The notes beneath the pieces were generated by a model, which saw nothing but the letters and a program-made list of their open reading frames with translations, was not told the DNA's origin and did no database searches. Shown piece by piece: positions 1 to 9,000 of a stretch of DNA of 64,000 bases (positions within the stretch are counted from its first letter, which is position 1; each line of letters begins with the position of its first letter). Where the stretch lies: positions 828,712 to 892,711 of the forward strand of contig NZ_LMFY01000001.1 in NCBI RefSeq assembly GCF_001426995.1, written 5' to 3'. Source of the stretch: Microbacterium sp. Root553. GTDB taxonomy: Bacteria > Actinomycetota > Actinomycetes > Actinomycetales > Microbacteriaceae. A program made the translations under genes and the position numbers.

Positions 1-950
1 GCCAGCCGGGCGAGGTCTTCGGCGGTCAGCGCCTGGCCGCCCTGCTCGGCGACGGTTCCGCCGAGGGCTGCGACCGACAGCAGCGGGTGCGCATCGACGG
101 ACGCCTGCAGCGCCTGCGGATGCGGGTCGACGGTGTGACCGAAGGTCTCCATCTCGGGCAGCGGTCCGTCGGGAAGCGGCTGCAGCTCGGCATCCGCCAG
201 CAGCGAGTACGAGCCGGGCGAGCGGCGCACGGTCTGCGCGGCGTTGTTGATCAGGATGTCGAGGGGCCCCTGCGCGGCGACGGAGTCGGCGAGCCCGATG
301 ACCTGGGCGGGGTCGCGCAGGTCGATGCCGACCACGCGCAGCCGGTGCAGCCAGTCGGCCGAGTCGGGCAGCGCCGAGAACCGCCGCACGGCGTCGCGCG
401 GGAAGCGCGTGGTGATCGTCGTATGCGCGCCGTCGCGCAGCAGCCGCAGCGCGATGTGCATGCCGATCTTGGCGCGCCCGCCGGTGAGCAGTGCCCGCTT
501 GCCGGTGAGGTCGGTGCGCGCGTTGCGCTTGCCGTGGCTGAAGCGCGCGCAGTCGGGGCAGAGCTGGTGGTAGAACGCGTCGACCACCGTGTACGGCTGC
601 TTGCAGATGTAGCAGTTGCGGGGCTTGAGCAGCTCGCCCGCGATCGGGGCGTCGACGACGCTGGTCGCCAGGTCATGGCCGCGGGTCTCGTCGTCGATGC
701 GGTCGGGCGCACCGGTGGCGGTGCGGGCGACGACGGCCTTGTCGGCCTCGGCGATCGCATCGCGGATCTCCTTGCGGCGTACACGCTTGACGGCCTTGAA
801 CATCGCGGCGGTCGCGTGGCGCACGGCGACGAAGTCCGGATGCTCGTCGTCGATCGCGTGAAGCTCCGAGAGAACCCGCAACGTGGTGGCGAGGTCTTCG
901 GGGTCGATGCCGGCACCCAGGTCGGAGGTGGCGTCGGGTGCGTCGGTCAT
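1..950 (-). CDS. SDR-family oxidoreductase with N-terminal zinc ribbon (3' end outside window)
   Basis: The gene reads leftward from an ATG at 948-950 and runs off the left edge, so about 316 N-terminal residues are visible. Residues 1-110 are a helical region without a recognised fold. Cys113, Cys116, Cys131 and Cys134 form two CxxC pairs, a likely zinc ribbon. A Rossmann domain follows, with TGGRAKIG near 156-163 replacing the usual TGxxxGIG loop, and an INNAAQT motif further on. The fold predicts an NAD(P)-dependent dehydrogenase, but the active-site Tyr and Lys lie outside the window and the substrate is unknown. It is divergent from the protease gene at 1291. Confidence 0.8.
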   Translation of the reverse strand, partial: MTDAPDATSDLGAGIDPEDLATTLRVLSELHAIDDEHPDFVAVRHATAAMFKAVKRVRRKEIRDAIAEADKAVVARTATGAPDRIDDETRGHDLATSVVDAPIAGELLKPRNCYICKQPYTVVDAFYHQLCPDCARFSHGKRNARTDLTGKRALLTGGRAKIGMHIALRLLRDGAHTTITTRFPRDAVRRFSALPDSADWLHRLRVVGIDLRDPAQVIGLADSVAAQGPLDILINNAAQTVRRSPGSYSLLADAELQPLPDGPLPEMETFGHTVDPHPQALQASVDAHPLLSVAALGGTVAEQGGQALTAEDLARL

Positions 951-1015
951 TGTGCTGATTTTACGCGAGATCCCGGGGTGCGTTCCTGGGAGCCCGGGGC
1001 GGCTCGGCCGGTCGC

Positions 1016-1115
1016 CGTTCAGGACTCAGCATGGATGCGCAGGCTCGTCGGCCGACACTGCGGAAAAGCGGGGTCGACGAGCCCGGACCTGCCCGGTCGT
1101 GCTGAGTCCTGAACG
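1016..1115. repeat. Nested perfect inverted repeat (16 bp outer, 9 bp inner)
   Basis: The 16-mer CGTTCAGGACTCAGCA at 1016-1031 has its exact reverse complement at 1100-1115. Inside it GGCTCGTCG at 1042-1050 is complementary to CGACGAGCC at 1075-1083. The element could fold as a long cruciform or RNA hairpin. It lies between divergent starts, so a simple terminator role is unlikely. Confidence 0.8.
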
Positions 1116-1151
1116 GGGCGCTGCCGGGACTGTGCGGCCGTGGCGTGCGGT

Positions 1152-1206
1152 GAACGGCGCCTGCGACGGCCGGATGCCGGGAATGCGGCCGCCGCAGGCG
1201 CATTCG
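1152..1206. repeat. Imperfect inverted repeat
   Basis: A GCGCCTGCG-CGGCCG arm starting near 1152 is complementary, with a few mismatches, to CGGCCGCCGCAGGCGC ending near 1203; the loop is GATGCCGG-like. It lies 36 bases beyond the first palindrome and may belong to the same kind of extragenic element. Confidence 0.55.
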
Positions 1207-1290
1207 ACCTGCCGGCGCACGCGCGAGTCGACTTCGCGGAAGGCCCGGGATGCCCGGGCGAACGTCGGTTCCCCGGCGTAGGGTCTGACC

Positions 1291-2355
1291 ATGAGCAGCC
1301 ACATCGCATGCCCCGGAGTCGTCCCGTCCTACCTGCTCGCGCGTCTGGCCGAGTCGGGCCGCTACCCGCGAGCGGCCGCCGCCGCCCGTCAGACCCTGAC
1401 CGCGGGCAGACCCCCGTTCCGCGCCCGCATCGATCTGTCGATCGACGAGAACGGCGACCTGGTCGCCGAGCTCTCCGACGCCCCGAACCGCACGATCAGC
1501 GATGCCGGCAACACGCATACTCTCCCCGGCGCGATCGTGCGCGGCGAAGACGACGAACCGGTCGCCGATGCCTCCGTCAACGAGGCGTTCGACGGGCTCG
1601 GGGCCACGTTCGAGATGCTGCTCTCGGCCTTCGGCCGCAACTCCCTGAACGACGCCGGAGCTCCGCTCGACGCCACCGTGCATTACGGCGTCGACTACGA
1701 CAACGCCTTCTGGGACGGCGAGCGCATGGTCTTCGGCGACGGAGACGGCGAGGTGTTCGTGGGTTTCACGGCCTCGACCACGGTCATCGGGCACGAGCTC
1801 GCGCACGGCGTCGTGCAGTACACCGCGAACCTCGAGTACCAGGGCCAGCCCGGCGCGCTGAACGAGTCGATCGCCGACGTCTTCGGCGCTCTCACCGAGC
1901 AGTTCCTCCTCGAGCAGAGCGCGGCGGAGGCCACGTGGCTCATCGGCGCAGAGATCTTCACCGATGCGGTCGAGGGCAGCGCTCTGCGTTCGATGATCCA
2001 GCCGGGCACCGCCTACGACGACGACGAGCTCGGCAAGGATCCGCAGCCGGATCACATGAGCGGGTTCGTGCGCACGACCGAAGACAACGGAGGGGTGCAC
2101 ATCAACTCCGGCATCCCGAACCGCGCCTTCGCCCTGTTCGCGATCGACCTCGGCGGCAATGCCTGGGAGACGGCGGGCACCGTCTGGTACCGAGCGCTCA
2201 CCGGCGGTCTCTCGAGCACCGCGAACTTCGCGGATTTCGCCGATGCGACGGTGGCCGCGGCATCCGCCATCGACGACGCCACGGGTGCAGCCGCTCGACG
2301 CGCGTGGACGACCGTGGGAGTCTATGCAGATGAGCGAGTCCCCTCCACCGACTGA
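1291..2355 (+). CDS. Protealysin-like M4 family metalloprotease
   Basis: This 354-residue protein is an M4 (thermolysin-family) zinc metalloprotease. HELAH at 168-172 gives two zinc ligands and the catalytic Glu, Glu192 in the NESIADVFG motif is the third ligand, and His270 in GGVHINSG matches the catalytic His near the C terminus. There is no signal peptide. The first 50 residues contain a PSYLLARLAES stretch like the short propeptide of protealysins, which suggests a non-classically exported or intracellular enzyme. The start at 1291 follows the only suitable spacing. The next gene overlaps its 3' end and encodes a probable dedicated inhibitor. Confidence 0.92.
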   Translation: MSSHIACPGVVPSYLLARLAESGRYPRAAAAARQTLTAGRPPFRARIDLSIDENGDLVAELSDAPNRTISDAGNTHTLPGAIVRGEDDEPVADASVNEAFDGLGATFEMLLSAFGRNSLNDAGAPLDATVHYGVDYDNAFWDGERMVFGDGDGEVFVGFTASTTVIGHELAHGVVQYTANLEYQGQPGALNESIADVFGALTEQFLLEQSAAEATWLIGAEIFTDAVEGSALRSMIQPGTAYDDDELGKDPQPDHMSGFVRTTEDNGGVHINSGIPNRAFALFAIDLGGNAWETAGTVWYRALTGGLSSTANFADFADATVAAASAIDDATGAAARRAWTTVGVYADERVPSTD

Positions 2356-2641
2356 TGCGCAGGTCGTGGTCGCGGTCGTGCGCACGGGTGGCATCGCCGG
2401 CATCCGGCGGCAGTGGCGGGTCCAGCCCGATCCTCCCGACAGCCACGACTGGATCGCGATGATCGAGAGCTGTCCGTGGGATGCCGACGACGATGCCGCG
2501 TCGGGAGCTGACCGCTTCGTCTGGCTGATCCGCGCGCGCACGCCCTCAGACGAGTACGAGCGCGAACGCGAGCTGTCCGACTCGCAGCTCGACGGCCCCT
2601 GGCGAGCGCTCGTCGACGCCGTGCGCGCGGCATCCGACTGA
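2324..2641 (+). CDS. Emfourin-like inhibitor of protealysin-type protease
   Basis: The predicted 105-residue protein starts MQM at 2324 (alternative ATG at 2330), overlapping the last 26-32 bases of the M4 protease gene, which points to translational coupling. The N-terminal stretch VVVAVVRTGGIAGIRRQW resembles emfourin, the slow tight-binding inhibitor encoded beside protealysin in Serratia. Length is near the family norm of roughly 110 residues. The assignment rests on this motif plus context; inhibition itself is inferred. The likely role is to hold the protease inactive in the producing cell. Confidence 0.8.
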   Translation: MQMSESPPPTDAQVVVAVVRTGGIAGIRRQWRVQPDPPDSHDWIAMIESCPWDADDDAASGADRFVWLIRARTPSDEYERERELSDSQLDGPWRALVDAVRAASD

Positions 2642-2713
2642 GCCCTCGGCGCGCGCGTCGACAGATGCGACCCGCGGCGACGACGCATCATGGAACGACA
2701 CGAAAGGGACCCC

Positions 2714-3052
2714 ATGCCGACGACCGAAGAGGCCACACGTCTGCTGCAGCTCTCACGCGACGCGTTCGACCGGGGCGATGCCCTGCTGCACCTGCAGACC
2801 GAGGTCAGCCGCCTCACCGGCCAGCCGTCGTCGTGGGGCTCCGCCGAGAACGACTTCGTGAGCGACGAGCACGTCGGCTACTTCCTCAGCGAAGTGGAAC
2901 GCATCGGCTGGCGTCTCGAGCACACCGCCTACACCTTCGTGGAGTCGGGCGCGACGACCTCGGCACGCATGCTGAGCACCGGCACCGGTGTCGTCAATCA
3001 CGGCCACGTCGCGGGGTACTTCACCTTCCGCCGCATCACCCCCTCCGCCTGA
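2714..3052 (+). CDS. Conserved hypothetical protein, 112 residues
   Basis: I do not recognise the family. The ATG at 2714 follows a GAAAGGGA ribosome site at 2702-2709. The product is soluble and mixed alpha/beta, with no signal peptide or membrane segment; its N-terminal half is amphipathic helix and its last 40 residues are small, Gly/Thr rich and beta-like. It follows the protease/emfourin pair on the same strand after 72 bases and may be co-transcribed, but nothing shows a shared function. Confidence 0.7.
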   Translation: MPTTEEATRLLQLSRDAFDRGDALLHLQTEVSRLTGQPSSWGSAENDFVSDEHVGYFLSEVERIGWRLEHTAYTFVESGATTSARMLSTGTGVVNHGHVAGYFTFRRITPSA

Positions 3053-3111
3053 ACCGAGCAATCCGACGTGAATCGCCGCATCGCGCCGCGGCACGGGTCA
3101 GAATGGGGCAC

Positions 3112-3360
3112 ATGGGACTTTTCCAGCAACGACCCGAAGAGCAGGAGAACGAGTGGGTTCTGCCCTCGGAGCCCCTCGAGCGTCCGGAATCCGAGGTGCT
3201 CGACGCGGCTCCGACCGTCGATCCCCTGTCGATCGGTCTGGGCCTGGGACCCGGCGCCTCCGTGAGCTCCGTCGCCTTCCCCGTGGCACCGCCCGCAGCG
3301 GAGGCATCATCGATCGAGAACCGCGAGCCGGAGCCCGAACCCGACTCCGACGAGGACTGA
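3112..3360 (+). CDS. Small acidic hypothetical protein, 82 residues
   Basis: The product has an N-terminal MGLFQQRPEEQENEW segment, a Pro/Ser/Ala-rich middle and a strongly acidic C terminus (EPEPEPDSDED). It is probably intrinsically disordered and I know no function. ATG codons at 3103 and 3112 are in frame; the second is preferred because GGGGC lies just upstream. It is convergent with the mechanosensitive channel gene, with only 34 bases between the stops. Confidence 0.6.
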   Translation: MGLFQQRPEEQENEWVLPSEPLERPESEVLDAAPTVDPLSIGLGLGPGASVSSVAFPVAPPAAEASSIENREPEPEPDSDED

Positions 3361-3394
3361 CTCCGAGGACTGACTCCGCGGCCCGCGCGTCGAG

Positions 3395-4450
3395 TCAGTC
3401 GGCGTCGCGCGCAGCGCCCATATCGACGCGCGTGCGAGGCAGCGCCTCGGGATGCTCGCGCTGCAGCCAGCCGATCATCTTCTCCCGCACCTCGCAGCGC
3501 AGTGACCACTGGTCACCCGAGTCCTTGGCCGACATCACCAGACGCACGGTGACGACACCGCCCTGCGCGTCGGTCACCACCGCGTCGAGCGAACGGCCGT
3601 CCCAGGCCGACGACGCCTCGACGACGCGCGCGAACTCGGCACGCAGTTCATCCATGGGCACCCGCCAGTCGAGATCCAGGTACACGGTGCCGAGGATCTT
3701 GTCGGATCTCCGCGTCCAGGTCTCGATCGGCGTCGTCGTGAAGTAGCTGCACGGCACGACGAGCCGCCGCTCATCCCAGATGTAGACGACGACGTACGAG
3801 AGGTTGATCTCGCCGATCCGTCCCCACTCCCCCTGGATGACCACGACGTCGCCGACCTTGATGGCATCGGTGAAGGCGACCTGCACGCCGGCGATCAGGT
3901 TGCCGAGGATCGACTGCGCGGCAAGGCCCGCGATGATGCTGACGATACCGGCGGACGCGAGCAGGCTCGTGCCGACCGCGCGCATCTCGGGGAACGTGAA
4001 CAGCACCGCGCCCAGTGCGAGAACGGCGATCGTGACGAGCACGAGGCGATGGATGACGAGCAGCTGCGTGCGGCGACGACGCGCCTCGGGTCCGACGAGC
4101 GCGCTCTCCTCACGGTCGATGAGCCTCTCGAAGCCGAACGAGGCCGAGGCGGCGACGAGCCAGGACCCGGTGACGATCGTGGCGATCAGGAAGAGCCTCG
4201 AGACGGCCGGCCACCAGTCCTGCGCTGCGGGCTCGGTGACGGACAGGGCGATCCAGACCGCCGACACCGCCGCCGTCACGATCATCGCGTTGCGTATCCG
4301 TCGGGCGAGATCACGCACCCACGGCACGCGACGACCGATCAGGCCGGCGACCAGCGCCAGCACCACGAGCGCGGCCGCGGCGACGACGATCGCGACGCCG
4401 AGGGCCGCCGTCGTGCCGATCCAGGAATCCCAGGTGAAGTCGGAAGGCAT
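3395..4450 (-). CDS. MscS-family small-conductance mechanosensitive channel
   Basis: This 351-residue protein has four hydrophobic helices (about 15-37, 52-70, 83-105, 130-152), then the pore-lining segment and conserved beta domain: GLAAQSILGNLIAGVQVAFTD (residues split here only by naming) followed by KVGDVVVIQGEWGRIGEI. The C-terminal third is the soluble cytoplasmic cage. It should open under membrane tension and release solutes on osmotic downshock. The start at 4450 gives a plausible N-terminal helix. It is single-gene, convergent with 3112 and divergent from rnhA. Confidence 0.92.
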   Translation of the reverse strand: MPSDFTWDSWIGTTAALGVAIVVAAAALVVLALVAGLIGRRVPWVRDLARRIRNAMIVTAAVSAVWIALSVTEPAAQDWWPAVSRLFLIATIVTGSWLVAASASFGFERLIDREESALVGPEARRRRTQLLVIHRLVLVTIAVLALGAVLFTFPEMRAVGTSLLASAGIVSIIAGLAAQSILGNLIAGVQVAFTDAIKVGDVVVIQGEWGRIGEINLSYVVVYIWDERRLVVPCSYFTTTPIETWTRRSDKILGTVYLDLDWRVPMDELRAEFARVVEASSAWDGRSLDAVVTDAQGGVVTVRLVMSAKDSGDQWSLRCEVREKMIGWLQREHPEALPRTRVDMGAARDAD

Positions 4451-4531
4451 CCGACCACACTATGCCGCGGCCCCGCAGCCCACGAAAAGAGCGCGACGGG
4501 CGGTGTCGCCCGTCGCGGCTACGGTGGAGGG

Positions 4532-5269
4532 ATGACGATCACCGCCGCCGCAGACGGCTCCGCCCTGGGCAATCCCGGCCCCAACGGCTGGGCCTGGTAC
4601 ATCGACGACGACAACTGGGCGGCGGGCGGGTCCCCGCACGGCACGAACAACCAGGGCGAGCTGCGGGCCGTGCTCGAACTGCTGCAGGCCACGGCCGGCA
4701 TCTCCGAGAAGCTGGTGATCGAGTGCGACAGCCGCTACGTGATCGATTCGGTGACCAAGTGGATGCCGGGGTGGAAGCGCAAGGGCTGGCGCAAGTCCGA
4801 CGGCGGTCCGGTGCTCAACCGCGACCTGCTCGAGGGCATCGACGAGGCGATCCGCGGACGCGATGTCGAGTTCTCCTGGGTCAAGGGCCACGCCGGTCAC
4901 CCGCTCAACGAAGCGGCCGACGAGCGCGCGAATGCCGCCGCCAAGGCCTACCAGGCGAAGCAGGAGCCGCGCCGCGGACCGGGCTTCACGATGGCGACGC
5001 ATGCCGGCGCGGCCGCGGCGGCATCCGCTCCGATCGCGGCCGCCGCGACCCGCGACGCCGATGCCCCTGCGGCGTCGCCGACCGTGACGACGACGATCGC
5101 CGAGCCGCTCTGGGCCGAGACATCCGATCTGCTCGACAGTCTGTACGCCCCCGTCGACGATCCGATCGAGGTGCGGCTGGCGCTCTCGAGCGACGAGCAT
5201 GCCCGCCTGCGCGACCGCGCCGAGGCGCAGGGCATCTCACTCGAAGAGGCACTCCGCCGCCTGATCTGA
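4532..5269 (+). CDS. rnhA: Ribonuclease HI with C-terminal extension
   Basis: Residues 1-140 are RNase HI: the catalytic set Asp8 (ADGSALGNPGP), Glu43 (NQGELRAV), Asp66 (IECDSRYV) and Asp130 is present, with His120 in WVKGHAGH. It cleaves RNA in RNA:DNA hybrids. The start is the ATG at 4532 behind GGAGG. About 100 residues follow the catalytic domain: an Ala/Thr-rich linker, then a final stretch with IEVRLALSSDEHARL and EEALRRLI, which looks like a ribbon-helix-helix or other small DNA-contacting fold. The extension is unusual; the standard enzyme ends near 155 residues. Confidence 0.92.
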   Translation: MTITAAADGSALGNPGPNGWAWYIDDDNWAAGGSPHGTNNQGELRAVLELLQATAGISEKLVIECDSRYVIDSVTKWMPGWKRKGWRKSDGGPVLNRDLLEGIDEAIRGRDVEFSWVKGHAGHPLNEAADERANAAAKAYQAKQEPRRGPGFTMATHAGAAAAASAPIAAAATRDADAPAASPTVTTTIAEPLWAETSDLLDSLYAPVDDPIEVRLALSSDEHARLRDRAEAQGISLEEALRRLI

Positions 5270-5312
5270 CGTTCTCGATGCTGCGCTGAGACGCGCCGCG
5301 TACACTCGCACC

Positions 5313-5732
5313 ATGTCGAAGAAGAATGTCGCACGCACGGTCGGTCGGATCTTCCTCGGTTCCTTCCTCGTCTTCGCCGGCGTCTCGCATCTGACCTTCG
5401 CGCGGGACGAGTTCCAGGCGCAGGTGCCCGACTGGGTGCCGCTGGATCCCGACGTGACCGTTCTCGCCTCCGGCGTCGTGGAAGTCGGGCTCGGCGCGGC
5501 TCTGCTCGTCGCGCGCAAGCGCCGAGGGCTGGTCGGAGTCATCACGGCACTGTTCTTCCTCGCCGTCTTCCCCGGCAACATCGCCCAGTGGGTGGAGCAC
5601 CGCGACGCCTTCGGGCTCGACACCGACACCAAGCGCTTCGTGCGCCTGTTCTTCCAGCCGGTGCTGATCGCCCTCGCCCTGTGGTCGACGCGGCGCCCAC
5701 GCGCTCGGGGCGGCGATCGATCCGCTCCCTGA
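5313..5732 (+). CDS. DoxX-family membrane protein
   Basis: The 139-residue protein has four predicted membrane helices (about 9-28, 48-67, 73-93, 108-126), with FAGVSHLTFARDEFQ after the first and VVEVGLGAALLV in the second, the pattern of DoxX/DoxD-like proteins. Members sit in the membrane and have been linked to redox or quinone chemistry, but no role can be fixed here. The ATG at 5313 starts the product with a basic MSKKN. A strong hairpin terminator follows 43 bases after the stop. Confidence 0.8.
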   Translation: MSKKNVARTVGRIFLGSFLVFAGVSHLTFARDEFQAQVPDWVPLDPDVTVLASGVVEVGLGAALLVARKRRGLVGVITALFFLAVFPGNIAQWVEHRDAFGLDTDTKRFVRLFFQPVLIALALWSTRRPRARGGDRSAP

Positions 5733-5774
5733 CCGCGGAGCAGCGCGTCGGCGAGAGCCGCGCATCAGCGACAC

Positions 5775-5813
5775 GGAAGACCGGTCGGTTCCCGAGGAAC
5801 CGACCGGTCTTCC
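5775..5813 (+). terminator. Strong hairpin terminator, 18-bp perfect stem
   Basis: GGAAGACCGGTCGGTTCC at 5775-5792 pairs perfectly with 5796-5813 across a 3-base CGA loop, followed by a short T-containing tract. It ends the DoxX transcript. The right arm shares GAACCGACCGGTCTT with the hairpin at 13513-13553. Confidence 0.85.
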
Positions 5814-6077
5814 GTCGTTGTGGGCGGAGGACCGCGAGCATCCGCCCGCGAGGAGGGTCGTGGGCGTGTCGGCCGCGATACAGGTGAAAACAAGGGTGAA
5901 TCAGGGCACCCGAACTATGGATCCGCTGAGAACCGGCCGCCCCGACATGTAACTTGCAGAAAACTCGCCACCGTCGCGTGGGGGTATTTCGTCGCAGTTC
6001 TCACACGGTCTCTTCACCCCGTGTGAATGGGAGAACCCACGTGTGAGCACCTGGGTGAGCAAAGGAAACCGATCACC
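5814..6077 (+). promoter_or_regulatory. Upstream region of the giant surface-protein gene
   Basis: No gene is seen in this stretch, which is AT-richer than its surroundings. It contains a perfect 8-bp inverted repeat, TCACACGG at 6001-6008 and CCGTGTGA at 6019-6026, with a 10-base spacer, about 50 bases before the start codon. This is a candidate operator, possibly for the LuxR-type regulator encoded downstream. The ribosome site AAAGGA lies at 6061-6066. Confidence 0.5.
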
Positions 6078-9000
6078 ATGGGTCGAACCCGTACTGATTC
6101 AACGCGCGGTCTTCTCCGCAGGTGGCGCGCGATCGCGATGGGCGCTTCGAGCTTGCTCGTGGGAGGGATGCTCGTCGCAGGAGGAGTTCTGACGGCACCG
6201 CCCGCCGTGGCAGCGGTGAACGATCCCATCTCCTGCGGCCAGGTGTATGCCCTCGACCAGAGCCCTGACGCCAACGGTCTGCACAACATCTACAGCATGA
6301 ACACCGCGACCGGGGCCCTGACGCGCAACAACACCCTGACGTACGCCGGCACGCACAACGCTCTGGCGGTCGACGGCGAGGCCGGACTGTTCTGGCTGGC
6401 CACCCAGCAGCCAGGTCAATCGACCGCGTTCGTGACCAGTGTCACCGCGACGACCGGAGCGGTGGCGAACTACCCCGTCACCCTCACCGGTCTTCCCGCG
6501 ACCAGCGGTGGCATCGTCATGGGCGCCTTCAACGCCGCCACCGACATCTACTACTACGGAGCCGTCGCCGATTCGACGCTCTACATCTACGGCTTCAACC
6601 GCGCCACCGACACCCCCATCGCCGGGATCGTCGCCAGAGTCCCCCTGGGCGCGGGGAACAACGGTGACTTCGCCTTCGACAACGCCGGGCGTCTGTACAT
6701 CGTCAGCGCGGGCCTGCTGCTCTCGGTGAACGAGACGATCCCCACGACCGGAACGGCGACCGGCGCACTGCTCACCACGACGAGCATCGCCTCGCCTCCT
6801 GCCGGGTCGCTCGGTTCGATGGCGTTCGGCGGCGACGGGCTGCTGTACCTCGCAGGCATCCCCGACGGCGGCACCGACCGGGTTCGCTACGCGGTCAACC
6901 CCAGCACCGGAGCGACGATCAACACGATGACGATGACGCCGACGACGAACACCGTCGCCGACTTCGGCTCCTGCGCGTCTCCGAACGTGGTGCGCGTGGT
7001 GAAGGACCTCCCCGGTGGCCGTGTGGTCGCCGGCGACCAGTTCACCGTCTCGGTCACCGGCGGAGCCATCTCCCAGGGCAACACCGGCACGACGCAGGGC
7101 TCGGACTCGGGCGTCCAGGGCGCTCCCGCCGAGGTGGCGGGTCCGGTGATCGGTACGCCCGGTCAGACCTACACGATCACCGAGGCGGGCTCCAACGGCA
7201 CGATCCTCGGCAACTACACCAGCACGTGGAGGTGCGTGGATTCCGTCAGCGGACGACAGCTCGCACAGGGGAGCGGATCGTCGGGAACGTTCGTCATGCC
7301 GAACAACGGCTTCGCGGGCTCCGATGTGCTCTGCACGTTCTCCAATGCGGCGACGCCACCTGATCTGGCGATCACGAAGAGTTCCGACGCGTCGGCGGAT
7401 GCGCGGCCCGGCGACGTCGTCACCTACACGGTGACGGCGACGAACACCGGCACGGGCGCGTACACCGACGCGAACCCCGCTGTGGTGTTCGACGACCTGT
7501 CGAAGGTCATCGACGACGGCGCCTACGGCAACGACGCGGCCGCCAGCCGTCCGGGCGCACTGACCTACACCAGCCCCCTGCTGTCGTGGCGCGGTGCGCT
7601 CGGCGTCGGCGAGTCGGTGTCCCTGACCTACAGCGTGACGCTGGGCTCCTCCGGCGACGGCACTGTGCGCAACGTCGCCTGGCAGCCGAACGATCCGAAC
7701 ACCCCCGTCACCCCGGCGTGCGATCCCGCAGACGCTACCGGCAACGACCCGGTCACCGGTGAGGCGTGTGCCGCGGTGACGGTGCTGCTTCCGCGCCTGA
7801 CCATCGAGAAGTCGGCGGACCGCACCGAGCTGCCCGCGGTCGGCGAGACGGTGCAGTACACGATCACGGTCCGGAACCCGGGCCCGGGTGCGTACACGGC
7901 CTCCGCCCCGGCGAGCGTCACCGACGACCTCTCCAACGTGCTCGATGCCGCGGACTACAACGGCGACGCCACAGCCTCGACGGGCGCGGTCACCGTGACG
8001 GACAGCACGCTGTCGTGGTCGGGAGCGCTGGCTGCGGGCGCCGAAGCCACCATCACGTATTCCGTGACCTATACCGGCGCGGGAGACATGAACCTCCGCA
8101 ACCTGGCATGCGTCCCCGACGAGGATGTCGCTCCCGGAGCACCCGCGTGCGACGTCGTGCAGATCCCCGGATCGGGCCTCACCCAGTGGAAGCAGGTGCG
8201 GGCGTCGGCGACGCCGACCGTCGCCGGCACGGTCCTCACCTACACCCTCTTCTTCAAGAACGACGGAGCGGCTGCAGCGACGGTCGACGCCACCGATCAC
8301 CTGATCCACGTGCTCGACGACGCGGACATCGCGAGCGAGCCGACCTCGGCGAACCTGACGGCTGTGCGCACCGGCGACGAGATCGCCATCACCGGGAGCG
8401 TGGCGCCCGGCGCGACGTACACCGTCACCTATCAGGTCGTCGTCCGCGCCGATGGGCAGCGCGGTGACAGCGTGGCCGCGAACTTCCTGCTGACGACCGG
8501 GGAGGACCCGCCCACCGACCCGGACTGCGACCCGGACGACACCCAGCTCCCGAACTGCACCAGCACCCCGATCACCGGCATCAGCTACACGAAGAGCGTC
8601 GCCGCGTCGGCGAGTCCTGTGCAGTCGGGGACGGAGCTCACGTACACCATCACGATCACCAACACCGGTGCGACGACGGCAGCGGTGAACCGAGACGACG
8701 ATCTCAGCGGCGTGCTCGATGACGCGACCCTCGTGGGGAGCCCCGAGTCCGACACCGACTCGGTGACGCTCGACGGGCCGACCGAGGGCATCCTCGAGCT
8801 GCGCGGCACGCTGCCGCCAGGCGACACCGCCGAAGTCACCTACACGGTCGAGGTCAAGCCGTCGGGTGAGCGTGGCGACAACCGCTCGGACAACTTCCTG
8901 GTCCCCCCGGGAACGACCCCGCCGGCGGAGTGCGACCCCGCGACCGAGCAGTGCACGACGACACCGATCGGCGGATACACCGTGTCGAAGGCGGCGAGTG

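Larger units (their letters stand above)
951..1290. other. Divergent intergenic region with two large palindromes
   Basis: This 340-base gap separates the divergent SDR and M4 protease genes and holds no convincing gene. It is mostly hairpin-forming sequence: a nested palindrome at 1016-1115 and an imperfect one at about 1152-1206. The promoters of both flanking genes should lie here, but I could not assign -35/-10 elements with confidence. Confidence 0.6.

Noticed and set aside
961..2817. Minus-strand 618-residue frame opposite the M4 protease
   Set aside because: Antisense to a gene with intact HELAH and zinc ligands.
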